This document shows positions 44,185 through 52,219 of a stretch of DNA of 64,000 nt, in pieces (position 1 is the first letter of the stretch; each line of letters opens with the position of its first letter). The DNA is from CALFVT01 sp964513675 (GTDB taxonomy: Bacteria > Pseudomonadota > Alphaproteobacteria > Caulobacterales > Maricaulaceae): the NCBI GenBank assembly GCA_964513675.1, contig CAZEOD010000002.1:1-64000 (forward strand), in the 5' to 3' direction. The translations under genes and the position numbers were made by a program. Under the pieces are notes generated by a model. It ran no database searches. It worked only from the letters and a program-made list of their open reading frames with translations, and was not told where the DNA came from.

Positions 44185-46404
44185 ATGATGATTTTCACTA
44201 TGATAAAAACAAATCACGCTCGGGTCATCCCCGCTTTTAATGTCAAGCCGCGCGGCTTGAATATCTTGGCTGTCAGCTTATCGGCTTTGGCTTTTGCCGC
44301 CTGTCAGCATATCCCGCAAAAATCAGGGGACTTACCGCCTGCCCAAGAGCAATCCCTGAATGATTTGACTTTATCAAAAGACCTGATCCGCCCACAGCGC
44401 GCAGATGTTATCAAGCGCGTGACAGCCGGCACTGCGGCGCTACCGCGCGACGCGGCGCCCTCTGTTATTGGGCGCGTTCCGGTTATTTCAGACGGCGCGG
44501 CGGATACGGATAGCGCCGTAATCGCCCGCGCCCCGCGCCCCGCAACGCAATCTGTCGAGGCTATTGTTGCGCCTTTATCCGTGCCCAAGTTTCTTGATGT
44601 TGTGTTTGGCGATATGCTGAAAGTCCCCTTTGTTGTCGGCCCTGCGGTCGCGCAGCGCACAGATGTTATCCAGCTGCGTTCATCGGGCACAATGAAGTCG
44701 GGTGACTTTTTGGATCTTGTTTCAATGGCCTTAGAAGATTACGGCATTCGCGTTTTGCCCGATAATGGAACCTACCGCATTGTCGAAGATAAAGTCCTTT
44801 ATGAACAAGTTCCGCGCTTTATCAAAACGCGGGCGCGGGCCTCTACGCGGGCCGATTTGCGGCCTGTGATTCAGTTTATTGACTTACAGGCTCTTGATTC
44901 GGGTTCCATGCTTGGCTTTTTACGACAGGCCTTTGGACGCGGAAATGAAAAACTAAAATTTGATTCTAACCCGCGCAATAATTATATCTCCATCACAGGG
45001 CTGCCGAGCGATGTCAATGCGGCTCTGGCGATTATCGATAGCTTAGACGAGCTGACTTATGCAGGGCAGCAAGTTAAGCGCTACACGCCGCGATATTGGC
45101 AAGTCGCAGAGCTTGCAACCGCGCTAGAAACAGGGCTCGCGATTGAAGGGTGGCAGGTTACGCAAGACCCAACACAACGGCGCGGCATTTATCTTTACCC
45201 GGTTGAATATACGAATGACCTTTTCGTTTTTACAAAAAACGCTGAAGCGCGTGAGCGTGTTGATCGGTGGTTTGCAGAGTTTGACCGCCCCATATCTGGC
45301 GGCGATACGGCAGAGATATTCATTTATCAGGTCCGCAATGTTGACGCCGAAGATCTAGCCGCTACGGCCAATCGCGCGCTTGCGGGACAATCACAAGCCC
45401 TAGCCGCTAGCGCCGGCGCACTCGCAGCGTCAGGCGGGGCAACCACAATAACGGCCGGTGAGATTTTTACGCCTGATCTGAACGGGAACCGAATTATTTT
45501 TTCAGGCACGACGACGGAATATGATAAATATATTCGCCTCTTAGAGGCGCTCGATACGCCCGTGCCCGAAGTGCTGCTGGAATTGCAAATTGCCGAAGTC
45601 ACCTTATCGGATGGTGTTAATACAGGCGTAGAATTTTCCGTAGATCAATCGGCGGGTAGCGGTATTTTTGGCAGTAATGACCGCAATAATAATACGATTA
45701 TTGATGCCATCTCAACCGGCGGGCTTGGCTTAGGCTCAACGGGGCTGAACATAGATATACTCGACGGGGATGTTGATGCGCAGCTAAATGCTTTTGCCAA
45801 TAATCGCCGCGTTAAGCTCTTATCAACGCCGATCGTTGTGGCTCGCTCTGGCGGCGCGGCGGAGCTACAAGTCGGCTCCGATGTGCCGATTATTACCTCC
45901 CAGCGGGCAGATAACGCCCAGAACGGCGGCGGCGCGCTAGATGTCTTACAGTCGATTGATTACCGCTCGACCGGTGTTATTTTATCAATCGAGCCGATTG
46001 TCTTTAGTGACGACCGCATTGATCTGACGATTTCCCAAGAAGTCTCCTCCACACTCGACACAGCCAATAGCGGCATTGCCAGCCCGACCATTTCAAACAG
46101 AGCGATCAGCACGCAGCTCTCTCTCGAAGATGGCGCAACAGCCGTTTTAGGCGGGTTGATTCAGGAAAATGTTATTCGCAATGAAAATGGCGTGCCCTTT
46201 TTGAAAGATATTCCTATCGTCGGCCAGGCCTTCTCAGCCGATGCTTATTCTATCGACCGCACAGAATTGGTTGTTTTAATACGGGCCTATGTGCTGCGTA
46301 ATCAGGCCGACCGCGCACCTTTCGTCAATGCCTTACGTCAACGCTCTGATGCCGTTATTAATGATAATGGGCGGCTTCTCACTTTGCGCCCTAAGAATTT
46401 TTAA
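44185..46404 (+). CDS. gspD: T2SS secretin GspD, lipoprotein type, set A
   Basis: The secretin forms the outer-membrane channel. A lipobox (LSALAFAACQ, cysteine near 39) suggests a lipidated N-terminus that could replace a pilotin. Then come an N0-like domain (FLDVVFGDMLKVPFVVG), N1-N3 repeats (FDSNPRNNYISITGLPSDVNAALAIIDSLDEL, abridged), and the secretin core from about 460 with VLLELQIAEVTLSDGVNTGVEF, VGSDVPIITSQ and ATAVLGGLIQENVIRNENGVPFLKDIPIVG (abridged). At 739 residues it is longer than the set B secretin and quite different. Several in-frame ATGs make the start uncertain by a few codons. Confidence 0.9.
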   Translation: MMIFTMIKTNHARVIPAFNVKPRGLNILAVSLSALAFAACQHIPQKSGDLPPAQEQSLNDLTLSKDLIRPQRADVIKRVTAGTAALPRDAAPSVIGRVPVISDGAADTDSAVIARAPRPATQSVEAIVAPLSVPKFLDVVFGDMLKVPFVVGPAVAQRTDVIQLRSSGTMKSGDFLDLVSMALEDYGIRVLPDNGTYRIVEDKVLYEQVPRFIKTRARASTRADLRPVIQFIDLQALDSGSMLGFLRQAFGRGNEKLKFDSNPRNNYISITGLPSDVNAALAIIDSLDELTYAGQQVKRYTPRYWQVAELATALETGLAIEGWQVTQDPTQRRGIYLYPVEYTNDLFVFTKNAEARERVDRWFAEFDRPISGGDTAEIFIYQVRNVDAEDLAATANRALAGQSQALAASAGALAASGGATTITAGEIFTPDLNGNRIIFSGTTTEYDKYIRLLEALDTPVPEVLLELQIAEVTLSDGVNTGVEFSVDQSAGSGIFGSNDRNNNTIIDAISTGGLGLGSTGLNIDILDGDVDAQLNAFANNRRVKLLSTPIVVARSGGAAELQVGSDVPIITSQRADNAQNGGGALDVLQSIDYRSTGVILSIEPIVFSDDRIDLTISQEVSSTLDTANSGIASPTISNRAISTQLSLEDGATAVLGGLIQENVIRNENGVPFLKDIPIVGQAFSADAYSIDRTELVVLIRAYVLRNQADRAPFVNALRQRSDAVINDNGRLLTLRPKNF

Positions 46405-46410
46405 AGCGAG

Positions 46411-46833
46411 ATGGGCGCGGCGGGCAAGACAGATAGCGGCTTTACAATCCTAGAAGCCTTGGTGGCCCTTGCGATTCTGGCCGCCGCTCTGATTCCTCTT
46501 TTAGGGATGCAATCGCAATTTGTTGACCGTATCGCCGCGCAAGAGCGGCTTCAAACGCGGCTATCGCTAGAATCGGCTCTTGTGGCTGCGCTTGAAGACA
46601 TTAATTTACAGCTCCATCAATCAGGGCAGATAAATGGGGTCGGCTATCGGGCTGAGTGGCAAGCGGCGGCGCGGGGTCCGGCGGCGAGCACACGCATATC
46701 AAGCGGAGAGCCGGCGCGCTTTGATTTACAGGCCTATACCGTCACAATCCGCGTGGTCTATGAGGACGGACGGCAAGAGCTTTACCGCCTCCCCGGCCTT
46801 GGCTGGCGCGCGAAATGGGCGATAACTACCTAA
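46411..46833 (+). CDS. gspI: Minor pseudopilin GspI-like, set A
   Basis: A ten-residue leader ends at SG|FTILEALVALAILAAALIPL with Glu5; the rest is a small domain (YTVTIRVVYEDGRQELYRLPGL) of GspI size. It follows gspD by six bases, separated from the other minor pseudopilins, an unusual order. Last gene of the plus-strand arm before the surface-protein gene. Confidence 0.65.
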   Translation: MGAAGKTDSGFTILEALVALAILAAALIPLLGMQSQFVDRIAAQERLQTRLSLESALVAALEDINLQLHQSGQINGVGYRAEWQAAARGPAASTRISSGEPARFDLQAYTVTIRVVYEDGRQELYRLPGLGWRAKWAITT

Positions 46834-46979
46834 TTTTAAAAATTTTATCAAAAAATATGTAGTTTTTTGAACCTGTGGTTTTTGAGGCACAGTTTAGCGC
46901 TCGAAAGTCGATTATGTCGCAGTCAAATGGGCGCAAAATCGCTATTTTGTCCATTTTATAGGGATTCAGACCTGTTTCG

Positions 46980-47037
46980 TTAAGATTCTGTTAACTATAG
47001 CCCCTCTAACGCTAGGCCCTGTATGAGGGCTAAGAGG
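46980..47037 (+). promoter_or_regulatory. Perfect CtrA-type box, GCTA-type -10 and hairpin upstream of the acidic surface protein
   Basis: In the 413-base non-coding stretch after gspI, TTAA-gattctg-TTAA at 46980-46994 matches the CtrA consensus exactly. GCTAGG follows about 16 bases after the second TTAAC, the spacing and form of an alphaproteobacterial -10 element. A hairpin (CCTCT...AGAGG with inner TAG/CTA and CCCT/AGGG, 47003-47037) overlaps it. Confidence 0.55.
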
Positions 47038-47097
47038 ATGATGGGGGCGAATTTGTAAAAAAATCGCCTCCTTTAACGATTTAGGCGAATGACTCGC

Positions 47098-47126
47098 TTG
47101 ACGGGCAGAATAGAGGCACTTATAGA
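47098..47126 (+). promoter_or_regulatory. Sigma-70-type promoter of the acidic surface-protein gene
   Basis: TTGACG, exactly 17 bases, TATAGA. Transcripts from here would carry a leader of about 115 bases with small hairpins, one being ATGTGG-gtggt-CCACAT at 47201-47217, as in stable messages of abundant proteins. Confidence 0.65.
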
Positions 47127-47246
47127 AAACACAGGGCGAGATATAATGGGGAAGTGTTTTCCACGCGTAACATATAAGCTTTGACCCAAATCTCTCTGAA
47201 TGTGGGTGGTCCACATCTGGTTTTGAACTAACTTTTGAGGAAGAAC

Positions 47247-48719
47247 ATGAAATTCAAGTCACTCTTGCTAACAGCAGCAGCTGTAGCACTTACTACAGGA
47301 CAGGCGTCAGCGCTTGATCTTGAAAACTTTATGGCGCCAACGGGCTCAATCCTATCTGAAGACCTGGATTTTGCATCAACACCTGTCGCAGGTAACTTCC
47401 CGTTTGACCTAACATTAACAAATGGCGGTGAATTTCCGTCCGATGAAAACCTTTTCATCACAATCAGATTGCCCACTGGCCTTGATTTCCCGGCAACTGC
47501 ATCAGCTGCTAGCTTCATTGATGCAGCTGAGGCAAATGTAGACTCTGTTAGTTTATTTGATCGTGACGTTGTAAACGGCCAAAATCAAGTTCAGCTACTT
47601 GTCTCACTTAACGCAACTGCTGATGTTGAAGACATTACATTTGACCTTCCTGTTGAAGTGAATGAATGTCCAGGCAGTGAAGATATCTTCATCACAGCGC
47701 AAGTTGGCGATGCAAACGGTATTTTTGTTGAGAATGACACGAATGGTGCTGCGCTGCCAACGGGTCTTTCTTTCCTATCATGCGGCGAAACAAAAGATGA
47801 CGTTGTTGTTGCAGCGGGTTCAGCCGCTGGTGTAGAGGCCGGTCTTAATGATGTTCTTATTCGTCTTGATGATTATGAACTTATTGGCGTATTAGGTGGT
47901 GCTTCATTAACAAGTGCAGTCGTTGGTACAGTAGACTTCGCATTCGGTGATGACATTGTCATCGACCTTGCTGATTCACCAACGCCAATTACAACATCTG
48001 ACCTCGATTCAATTGAATTTGACATCGTTGTTGGCGACGCAACAGGCATTGAGGACATTTCAGTCGGTGGTGTCACTTGCGACCAAGGTGCAACACCTGC
48101 AACAGCCACAATATTTAGCTGTGAGTTTACGGGCGGGGGTCTTGATTTTCTTCTTATGGGCGACCCAGAAAATGTTGTCGTAACAGTTGACGGTGAAACA
48201 GAACTTCCGGGTCCAAACCCAATCAGCGTTACCAACGTTGTTTGTGACTTCTCAGACGCCAATGCTGACTTTGTTCCTGAAGTTATTGAAGCTGGCGGCG
48301 CGCTTGATACATTACAGCGCGAAGGCCAAGTCTTTGGTTTCTTCGACTGGAATGCGGAAGCCGGCCCTGTGAACTCAGTTTACCGCGTTACAGGTCTTAG
48401 CAACACTGAAGACACACCTTTAACTGTTGTATTTGAAAATTCACGCTCTGGTCAAAATGGTTCATTCACAACAGTGATCCCTGCATCTGAAGTCAGCAAT
48501 GGTGAATTTACAATGGCGTCACGTCTTCTGATTTCTGAGCTAAACCCAGGATTTGACCGTGCCGATATTCAGTTTAACTTCCAAACAACAAATGGTCTTG
48601 ATGTTGATCGTCTGATTTCATCAAATGGTCTTGTCACTGACTTTGGCGGCGGTGCAAACTTAACTTTCACGGGTGGAACTACGCCTCTTTTTGATGGTGA
48701 TAACAACGGTACGGAATAA
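47247..48719 (+). CDS. Secreted, extremely acidic S-layer-like protein; candidate T2SS substrate
   Basis: I do not recognise the family. A clean signal peptide (LLLTAAAVALTTGQASA) leads to a mature part of about 470 residues dominated by D, E, V, T, A, G and F in beta-strand-like patterns. By eye there is one lysine after the signal, no histidine, about nine arginines and five cysteines. The C-terminus LFDGDNNGTE resembles a calcium loop. Codon use differs from all neighbours (many aca, gca, ggt, ctt, gtt), as in very highly expressed or foreign genes. ATG after GAGGAAG. It has its own promoter and terminator and lies between gspI and gspE of set A. An S-layer or other abundant surface protein exported by set A is inference. 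Confidence 0.7.
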   Translation: MKFKSLLLTAAAVALTTGQASALDLENFMAPTGSILSEDLDFASTPVAGNFPFDLTLTNGGEFPSDENLFITIRLPTGLDFPATASAASFIDAAEANVDSVSLFDRDVVNGQNQVQLLVSLNATADVEDITFDLPVEVNECPGSEDIFITAQVGDANGIFVENDTNGAALPTGLSFLSCGETKDDVVVAAGSAAGVEAGLNDVLIRLDDYELIGVLGGASLTSAVVGTVDFAFGDDIVIDLADSPTPITTSDLDSIEFDIVVGDATGIEDISVGGVTCDQGATPATATIFSCEFTGGGLDFLLMGDPENVVVTVDGETELPGPNPISVTNVVCDFSDANADFVPEVIEAGGALDTLQREGQVFGFFDWNAEAGPVNSVYRVTGLSNTEDTPLTVVFENSRSGQNGSFTTVIPASEVSNGEFTMASRLLISELNPGFDRADIQFNFQTTNGLDVDRLISSNGLVTDFGGGANLTFTGGTTPLFDGDNNGTE

Positions 48720-48738
48720 TAAATGTTCAAAACCTGAT

Positions 48739-48765
48739 AAGGCGGCCTCCGGGTCGCCTTTTTTT
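48739..48765 (+). terminator. Strong terminator of the acidic surface-protein gene
   Basis: AAGGCG/CGCCTT stem extended by CC/GG around a small loop, followed by TTTTTTT, 20 bases after the stop codon. Confidence 0.9.
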
Positions 48766-48805
48766 ATGCCTGAATGATATTTTGTTTCATAGCCGCCCCC
48801 TCTTC

Positions 48806-48850
48806 TCTTACATGATGTGATCTTACATAATGTGATCTTACATAAGATGA
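48806..48850. repeat. Three 15-bp tandem repeats with dyad symmetry upstream of gspE (set A)
   Basis: tcttacatgatgtga, tcttacataatgtga and tcttacataagatga follow without gap. The first two contain the near-palindrome TTACAT-N-ATGTGA. They end 38 bases before the gspE start, a position suitable for a regulator binding in tandem. Confidence 0.8.
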
Positions 48851-48888
48851 GGCTTGGTCTTCGGCGCCGCATAGCCTAGATATTATTT

Positions 48889-50613
48889 ATGACCTTTTCT
48901 CTGAGCGATATTCTTCTTCAAGACGATATTGTAAGCCAAGCAGATATTGACCAAGCCCGCCGCCTCCAGATTGAGACAGGCGGCTTATTTTCACATGCGC
49001 TATTACGGCTCGGCGCGATTGCGGAAGATGATTTGCTCGGCGCAGAAGCGCGGCTTTATGGTCTCACCCAGCTTAAAACGGCTGATTTACCCGAAGATGA
49101 AGCTCTATACCGCGCCGCCCGCGACATGCTTGGCATATCACTGGACTGGCTGACCGCGCGGCAAACGGTGGTTTGGCGGGTCGGCGGCAGCGGGGATGAT
49201 GACAGGGCCATCGGCCTGCTCGCGCCCAACCCGCTGGATAGCGACATTAATGAAACCACCGAAATACAGGCTGCAGAGGCCGGCTGCACGCTTAATATAT
49301 ATCTCGCGCCGCGCCAAGTGATCGAAACCGCTTTAGACAGGCAATCCGCTGGTGCTTTGCAGGCGCAAGGCGCGGATGATGACGCGGGAAATGACGCCCA
49401 GCGCCTCCGCGAAATGGCGGAAGAAGCCCCTGTCATTGATTTCGTCAATCAAATTTTTGCCGAAGCCTTAAAAGAAAAGGCGTCGGATATTCATATTGAG
49501 CCTTTTGAAGACCGGTTTGATGTCCGCTTTCGCGTGGACGGGGTGTTACATCATAAGCAAACGCGGCCCAAAGGCCAGTTCGATGCTGTCGCGAGCCGCG
49601 TGAAGCTTTTATCCGGCATGGATATTGCCGAACGGCGTTTACCGCAAGATGGCCGCCAAACCATACGCTTTGCAGGGCAAGATATTGACCTTCGTGTGTC
49701 CTCTTTACCCGGGTCATGGGGAGAAAGCCTCGTTTTGCGACTTTTAACCAAAGATAGTGAGCTTCCAAATCTTGAAGCCCTTGGGCTGGAGGGACGCTCC
49801 GGGGATGTTTTTCAATCGCTTTTATCACAGCCCAACGGCGTTATTTTAGTGACAGGGCCCACGGGGTCAGGCAAATCAACAACGCTTTACCGCGGATTAC
49901 AGGGGCTGAATGACGGTATTCGCAAAATCATTACCATTGAAGACCCTGTCGAATACGACATGGACGGGATTGTTCAGATCCAAACCAATGCGAATATTGG
50001 CTTTAGTTTTGGCGAGGGGTTGCGGGCAATTTTGCGTCAAGATCCCGATATTATTATGGTCGGCGAGATTCGCGACGGCGAAACCGCGACGATTGCCGCG
50101 CAAGCCGCTTTAACGGGGCATTTAGTCCTCTCAACGCTTCACACCAATTCAGCGCTTGCGGCCATTGCGCGTTTGATTGATATTGGGCTTGAGCCCTTTA
50201 TGATTGCCTCGGCTGTGCGCGGCCTTGCCGCCCAGCGTTTAGTGCGCAAACTCTGCCCGCATTGCTCGACGCCGGCCAAAGACCCCGCTGGGTATGAAGC
50301 GCAGCTTTGGACGCTGATCGGCGAAGGTCATGATTTAAGCGCCAGTCTCGCTGCGCCGCCTGCGTGGCGCGATGCACAGGGCTGCGAGCATTGCGGCCAA
50401 ACGGGCTATACGGGACGTTTGGCAATATTCGAAGTTGCGCGGATGACGGATGATCTGGCCAATGGCGTCCAGCGTGGTGATAATCTACAAACGCTCATGA
50501 CGACCGCGCGTAAAGACGGCTTTTTGACATTGCTTGAGGACGGCCTTCTAAAGGCTCGGCGCGGTGATACGAGTCTGACCGAAATCATGCGTGTCTGCGG
50601 CGTTAAAGCCTAA
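48889..50613 (+). CDS. gspE: T2SS ATPase GspE, set A
   Basis: GspE powers pseudopilus assembly from the cytoplasmic face. An N1E-type helical domain (ILLQDDIVSQADIDQARRLQ) is followed by N2 (ASDIHIEPFEDRFDVRFRVDG near 200) and the ATPase domain: Walker A GPTGSGKSTT near 324, Asp box IITIEDPVEYDMDGI, Walker B DIIMVGEIRDGE, His box GHLVLSTLHTNSA. The tetracysteine zinc motif is CPHC...CEHCGQTG near 455-505. 574 residues. It is separated from the other set A genes by the surface-protein gene and its terminator, and has its own upstream repeats. Confidence 0.93.
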   Translation: MTFSLSDILLQDDIVSQADIDQARRLQIETGGLFSHALLRLGAIAEDDLLGAEARLYGLTQLKTADLPEDEALYRAARDMLGISLDWLTARQTVVWRVGGSGDDDRAIGLLAPNPLDSDINETTEIQAAEAGCTLNIYLAPRQVIETALDRQSAGALQAQGADDDAGNDAQRLREMAEEAPVIDFVNQIFAEALKEKASDIHIEPFEDRFDVRFRVDGVLHHKQTRPKGQFDAVASRVKLLSGMDIAERRLPQDGRQTIRFAGQDIDLRVSSLPGSWGESLVLRLLTKDSELPNLEALGLEGRSGDVFQSLLSQPNGVILVTGPTGSGKSTTLYRGLQGLNDGIRKIITIEDPVEYDMDGIVQIQTNANIGFSFGEGLRAILRQDPDIIMVGEIRDGETATIAAQAALTGHLVLSTLHTNSALAAIARLIDIGLEPFMIASAVRGLAAQRLVRKLCPHCSTPAKDPAGYEAQLWTLIGEGHDLSASLAAPPAWRDAQGCEHCGQTGYTGRLAIFEVARMTDDLANGVQRGDNLQTLMTTARKDGFLTLLEDGLLKARRGDTSLTEIMRVCGVKA

Positions 50614-50668
50614 TGTATAGTCCGGCTCAAACCCAGACTTAAACCTATACTTAAATCTTGGGCGCGGG

Positions 50669-51547
50669 TTACGGCAGCCGCTCTAAAACTTGGAGCAAAT
50701 ATTTCCCATATCCGCTTTTCTCCAGCGGCGCGGCCAAAGCTTGTAATTGGGCGGCATTGATCCAGCCATTTTCAAAGGCAATCACTTCGGGGCAACAAAT
50801 ACGGCGGCCTTGCCGCTCTTCAATCACGCTTACAAATTGCGCCGCCTGTAATAAAGATCTATGGGTGCCAGTATCCAGCCATGTGGTGCCGGACCCCAAA
50901 AGCTCGACCTGTAATTCACCCCGATCAAGATAAATTTGGTTCAGCGCCGTAATTTCCAGCTCGCCGCGCTCTGACGGGATGACGTTTTTGGCATAGCTGG
51001 GAGCATGTTCATCGTAAAAATATAAGCCCGTGACCGCATAATTAGAGGCAGGATTATCCGGTTTTTCTTCAATGGATATGACCTGCTGCGCCGCATCAAA
51101 CCCGACAACGCCGTAACGGCTGGGGTTTTTAACATGATAGCCAAATACGGCTGCGCCGCGGCTTTGGCTGCCGGCTGATAATAAGGCTGTATTAAAGGCC
51201 TCACCAAAGAAAAGATTATCGCCCAAAATAAGCACGCTCGGATGGCCGTCTAGAAAGTCTTCGCCAATAATCAAGGCCTGAGCGAGGCCATCAGGGCTTG
51301 GCTGCACGGCATATGAAATATCAAGGCCCCACGCCGCGCCTGTGCCTAAAAGTTTTTGAAAGGCCGCTTGGTCATGCGGCGTTGTAATTATCAAAATCTC
51401 GTTAATCCCCGCCTGCATCACAACGGAGAGTGGATAATATATCATGGGTTTATCAAAAACAGGCATGAGCTGTTTCGACACAGAGATTGTGCTCGGGTGG
51501 AGCCGTGTGCCCGACCCGCCGGCCAGAATAATAGCTTTTCTTTTCAT
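50669..51547 (-). CDS. rmlA: Glucose-1-phosphate thymidylyltransferase
   Basis: RmlA makes dTDP-glucose, first step to dTDP-rhamnose and related sugars. ILAGGSGTRLHPST at residue 7, SKQLMPVFDKPMIYYPL near 25, ILGDNLFF near 106, and GTTWLDTGTHRSLLQAA near 220 are the family pattern. Normal length at 292. Nine bases after rmlC; rmlB and rmlD are not in the window. Confidence 0.95.
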   Translation of the reverse strand: MKRKAIILAGGSGTRLHPSTISVSKQLMPVFDKPMIYYPLSVVMQAGINEILIITTPHDQAAFQKLLGTGAAWGLDISYAVQPSPDGLAQALIIGEDFLDGHPSVLILGDNLFFGEAFNTALLSAGSQSRGAAVFGYHVKNPSRYGVVGFDAAQQVISIEEKPDNPASNYAVTGLYFYDEHAPSYAKNVIPSERGELEITALNQIYLDRGELQVELLGSGTTWLDTGTHRSLLQAAQFVSVIEERQGRRICCPEVIAFENGWINAAQLQALAAPLEKSGYGKYLLQVLERLP

Positions 51548-51556
51548 AACCTGCCC

Positions 51557-52111
51557 TTAAAACGGAGAATTGAAATCAGCAAATTTCTGCGCAGTTTTAT
51601 CTTTATCAGATAATATTATATTTTGCGGCTCAATGCCCCAATCAATCGCAATATCAGGATCATTCCACAATACAGAGCCATCGCAATCAGGCGCGTAATA
51701 ATCCGTACATTTATATTGCACGTCGACATTATCGCTCAGTGTCAAAAACCCGTGTAAAAACCCCGGCGGCACCCATAGCTGGGCATGATTTTCATCGGAT
51801 AGCTCAGCTTGGATATACTGCCCATATGTGGGTGATTGACGGCGCGCATCAACTGCAACGTCTAATATCTTGCCTATAGTGCAGCGCACAAGCTTGCCTT
51901 GGGGATGCGGCGGGGTTTGAAAATGCAGCCCGCGCAAGGTGCCTTTTTGCGAGGATCGCGAGTGATTATCTTGCACAAATTCAAAACATGTCCCTGTGGC
52001 CGCCGTAAAATCAGATTGACGGAATGTTTCCATAAAAAAACCGCGCTCATCACCAAATAATTGCGGGGTAAAGAGGCAAGGGCCTTTGATATCGAAATAT
52101 TTAATATCCAT
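51557..52111 (-). CDS. rmlC: dTDP-4-dehydrorhamnose 3,5-epimerase
   Basis: RmlC inverts C3 and C5 of the dTDP-4-keto sugar. The cupin core has GDERGFFMETF near 23, DNHSRSSQKGTLRGLHFQ with the catalytic histidine near 61, and WVPPGFLHGFLTLSD near 115. I placed the start at the ATG after GAGG; the frame is open upstream but that part does not look like protein of this family. 184 residues, normal. Lies back to back with gspC of set B. Confidence 0.93.
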   Translation of the reverse strand: MDIKYFDIKGPCLFTPQLFGDERGFFMETFRQSDFTAATGTCFEFVQDNHSRSSQKGTLRGLHFQTPPHPQGKLVRCTIGKILDVAVDARRQSPTYGQYIQAELSDENHAQLWVPPGFLHGFLTLSDNVDVQYKCTDYYAPDCDGSVLWNDPDIAIDWGIEPQNIILSDKDKTAQKFADFNSPF

Positions 52112-52219
52112 AAGATCCTCATCTCTGGTCTTGACGCTTGACAGCCAGTGAAAGAGATGTTGCAAGTTCACCAAGGGCCATAGTAAGGCGTTAATCGCTA
52201 CAAGACGAAAGGTCAAATA

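Noticed and set aside
47003..47037. Hairpin as terminator of gspI
   Set aside because: The stem has an internal loop and no T-run follows; it lies over a probable promoter instead.
36492..50613. Set A as a type IV pilus or Tad system
   Set aside because: GspG calcium-loop end, GspK insert, GspL/M-like pair, GspE type and lack of PilT, PilM-Q or Tad genes point to T2SS, although weak J, L, M and C similarity leaves some doubt.
52112..52216. Longer RmlC beginning 35 codons upstream
   Set aside because: The extension does not resemble the family and the internal ATG has a GAGG site; normal RmlC length is obtained from it.
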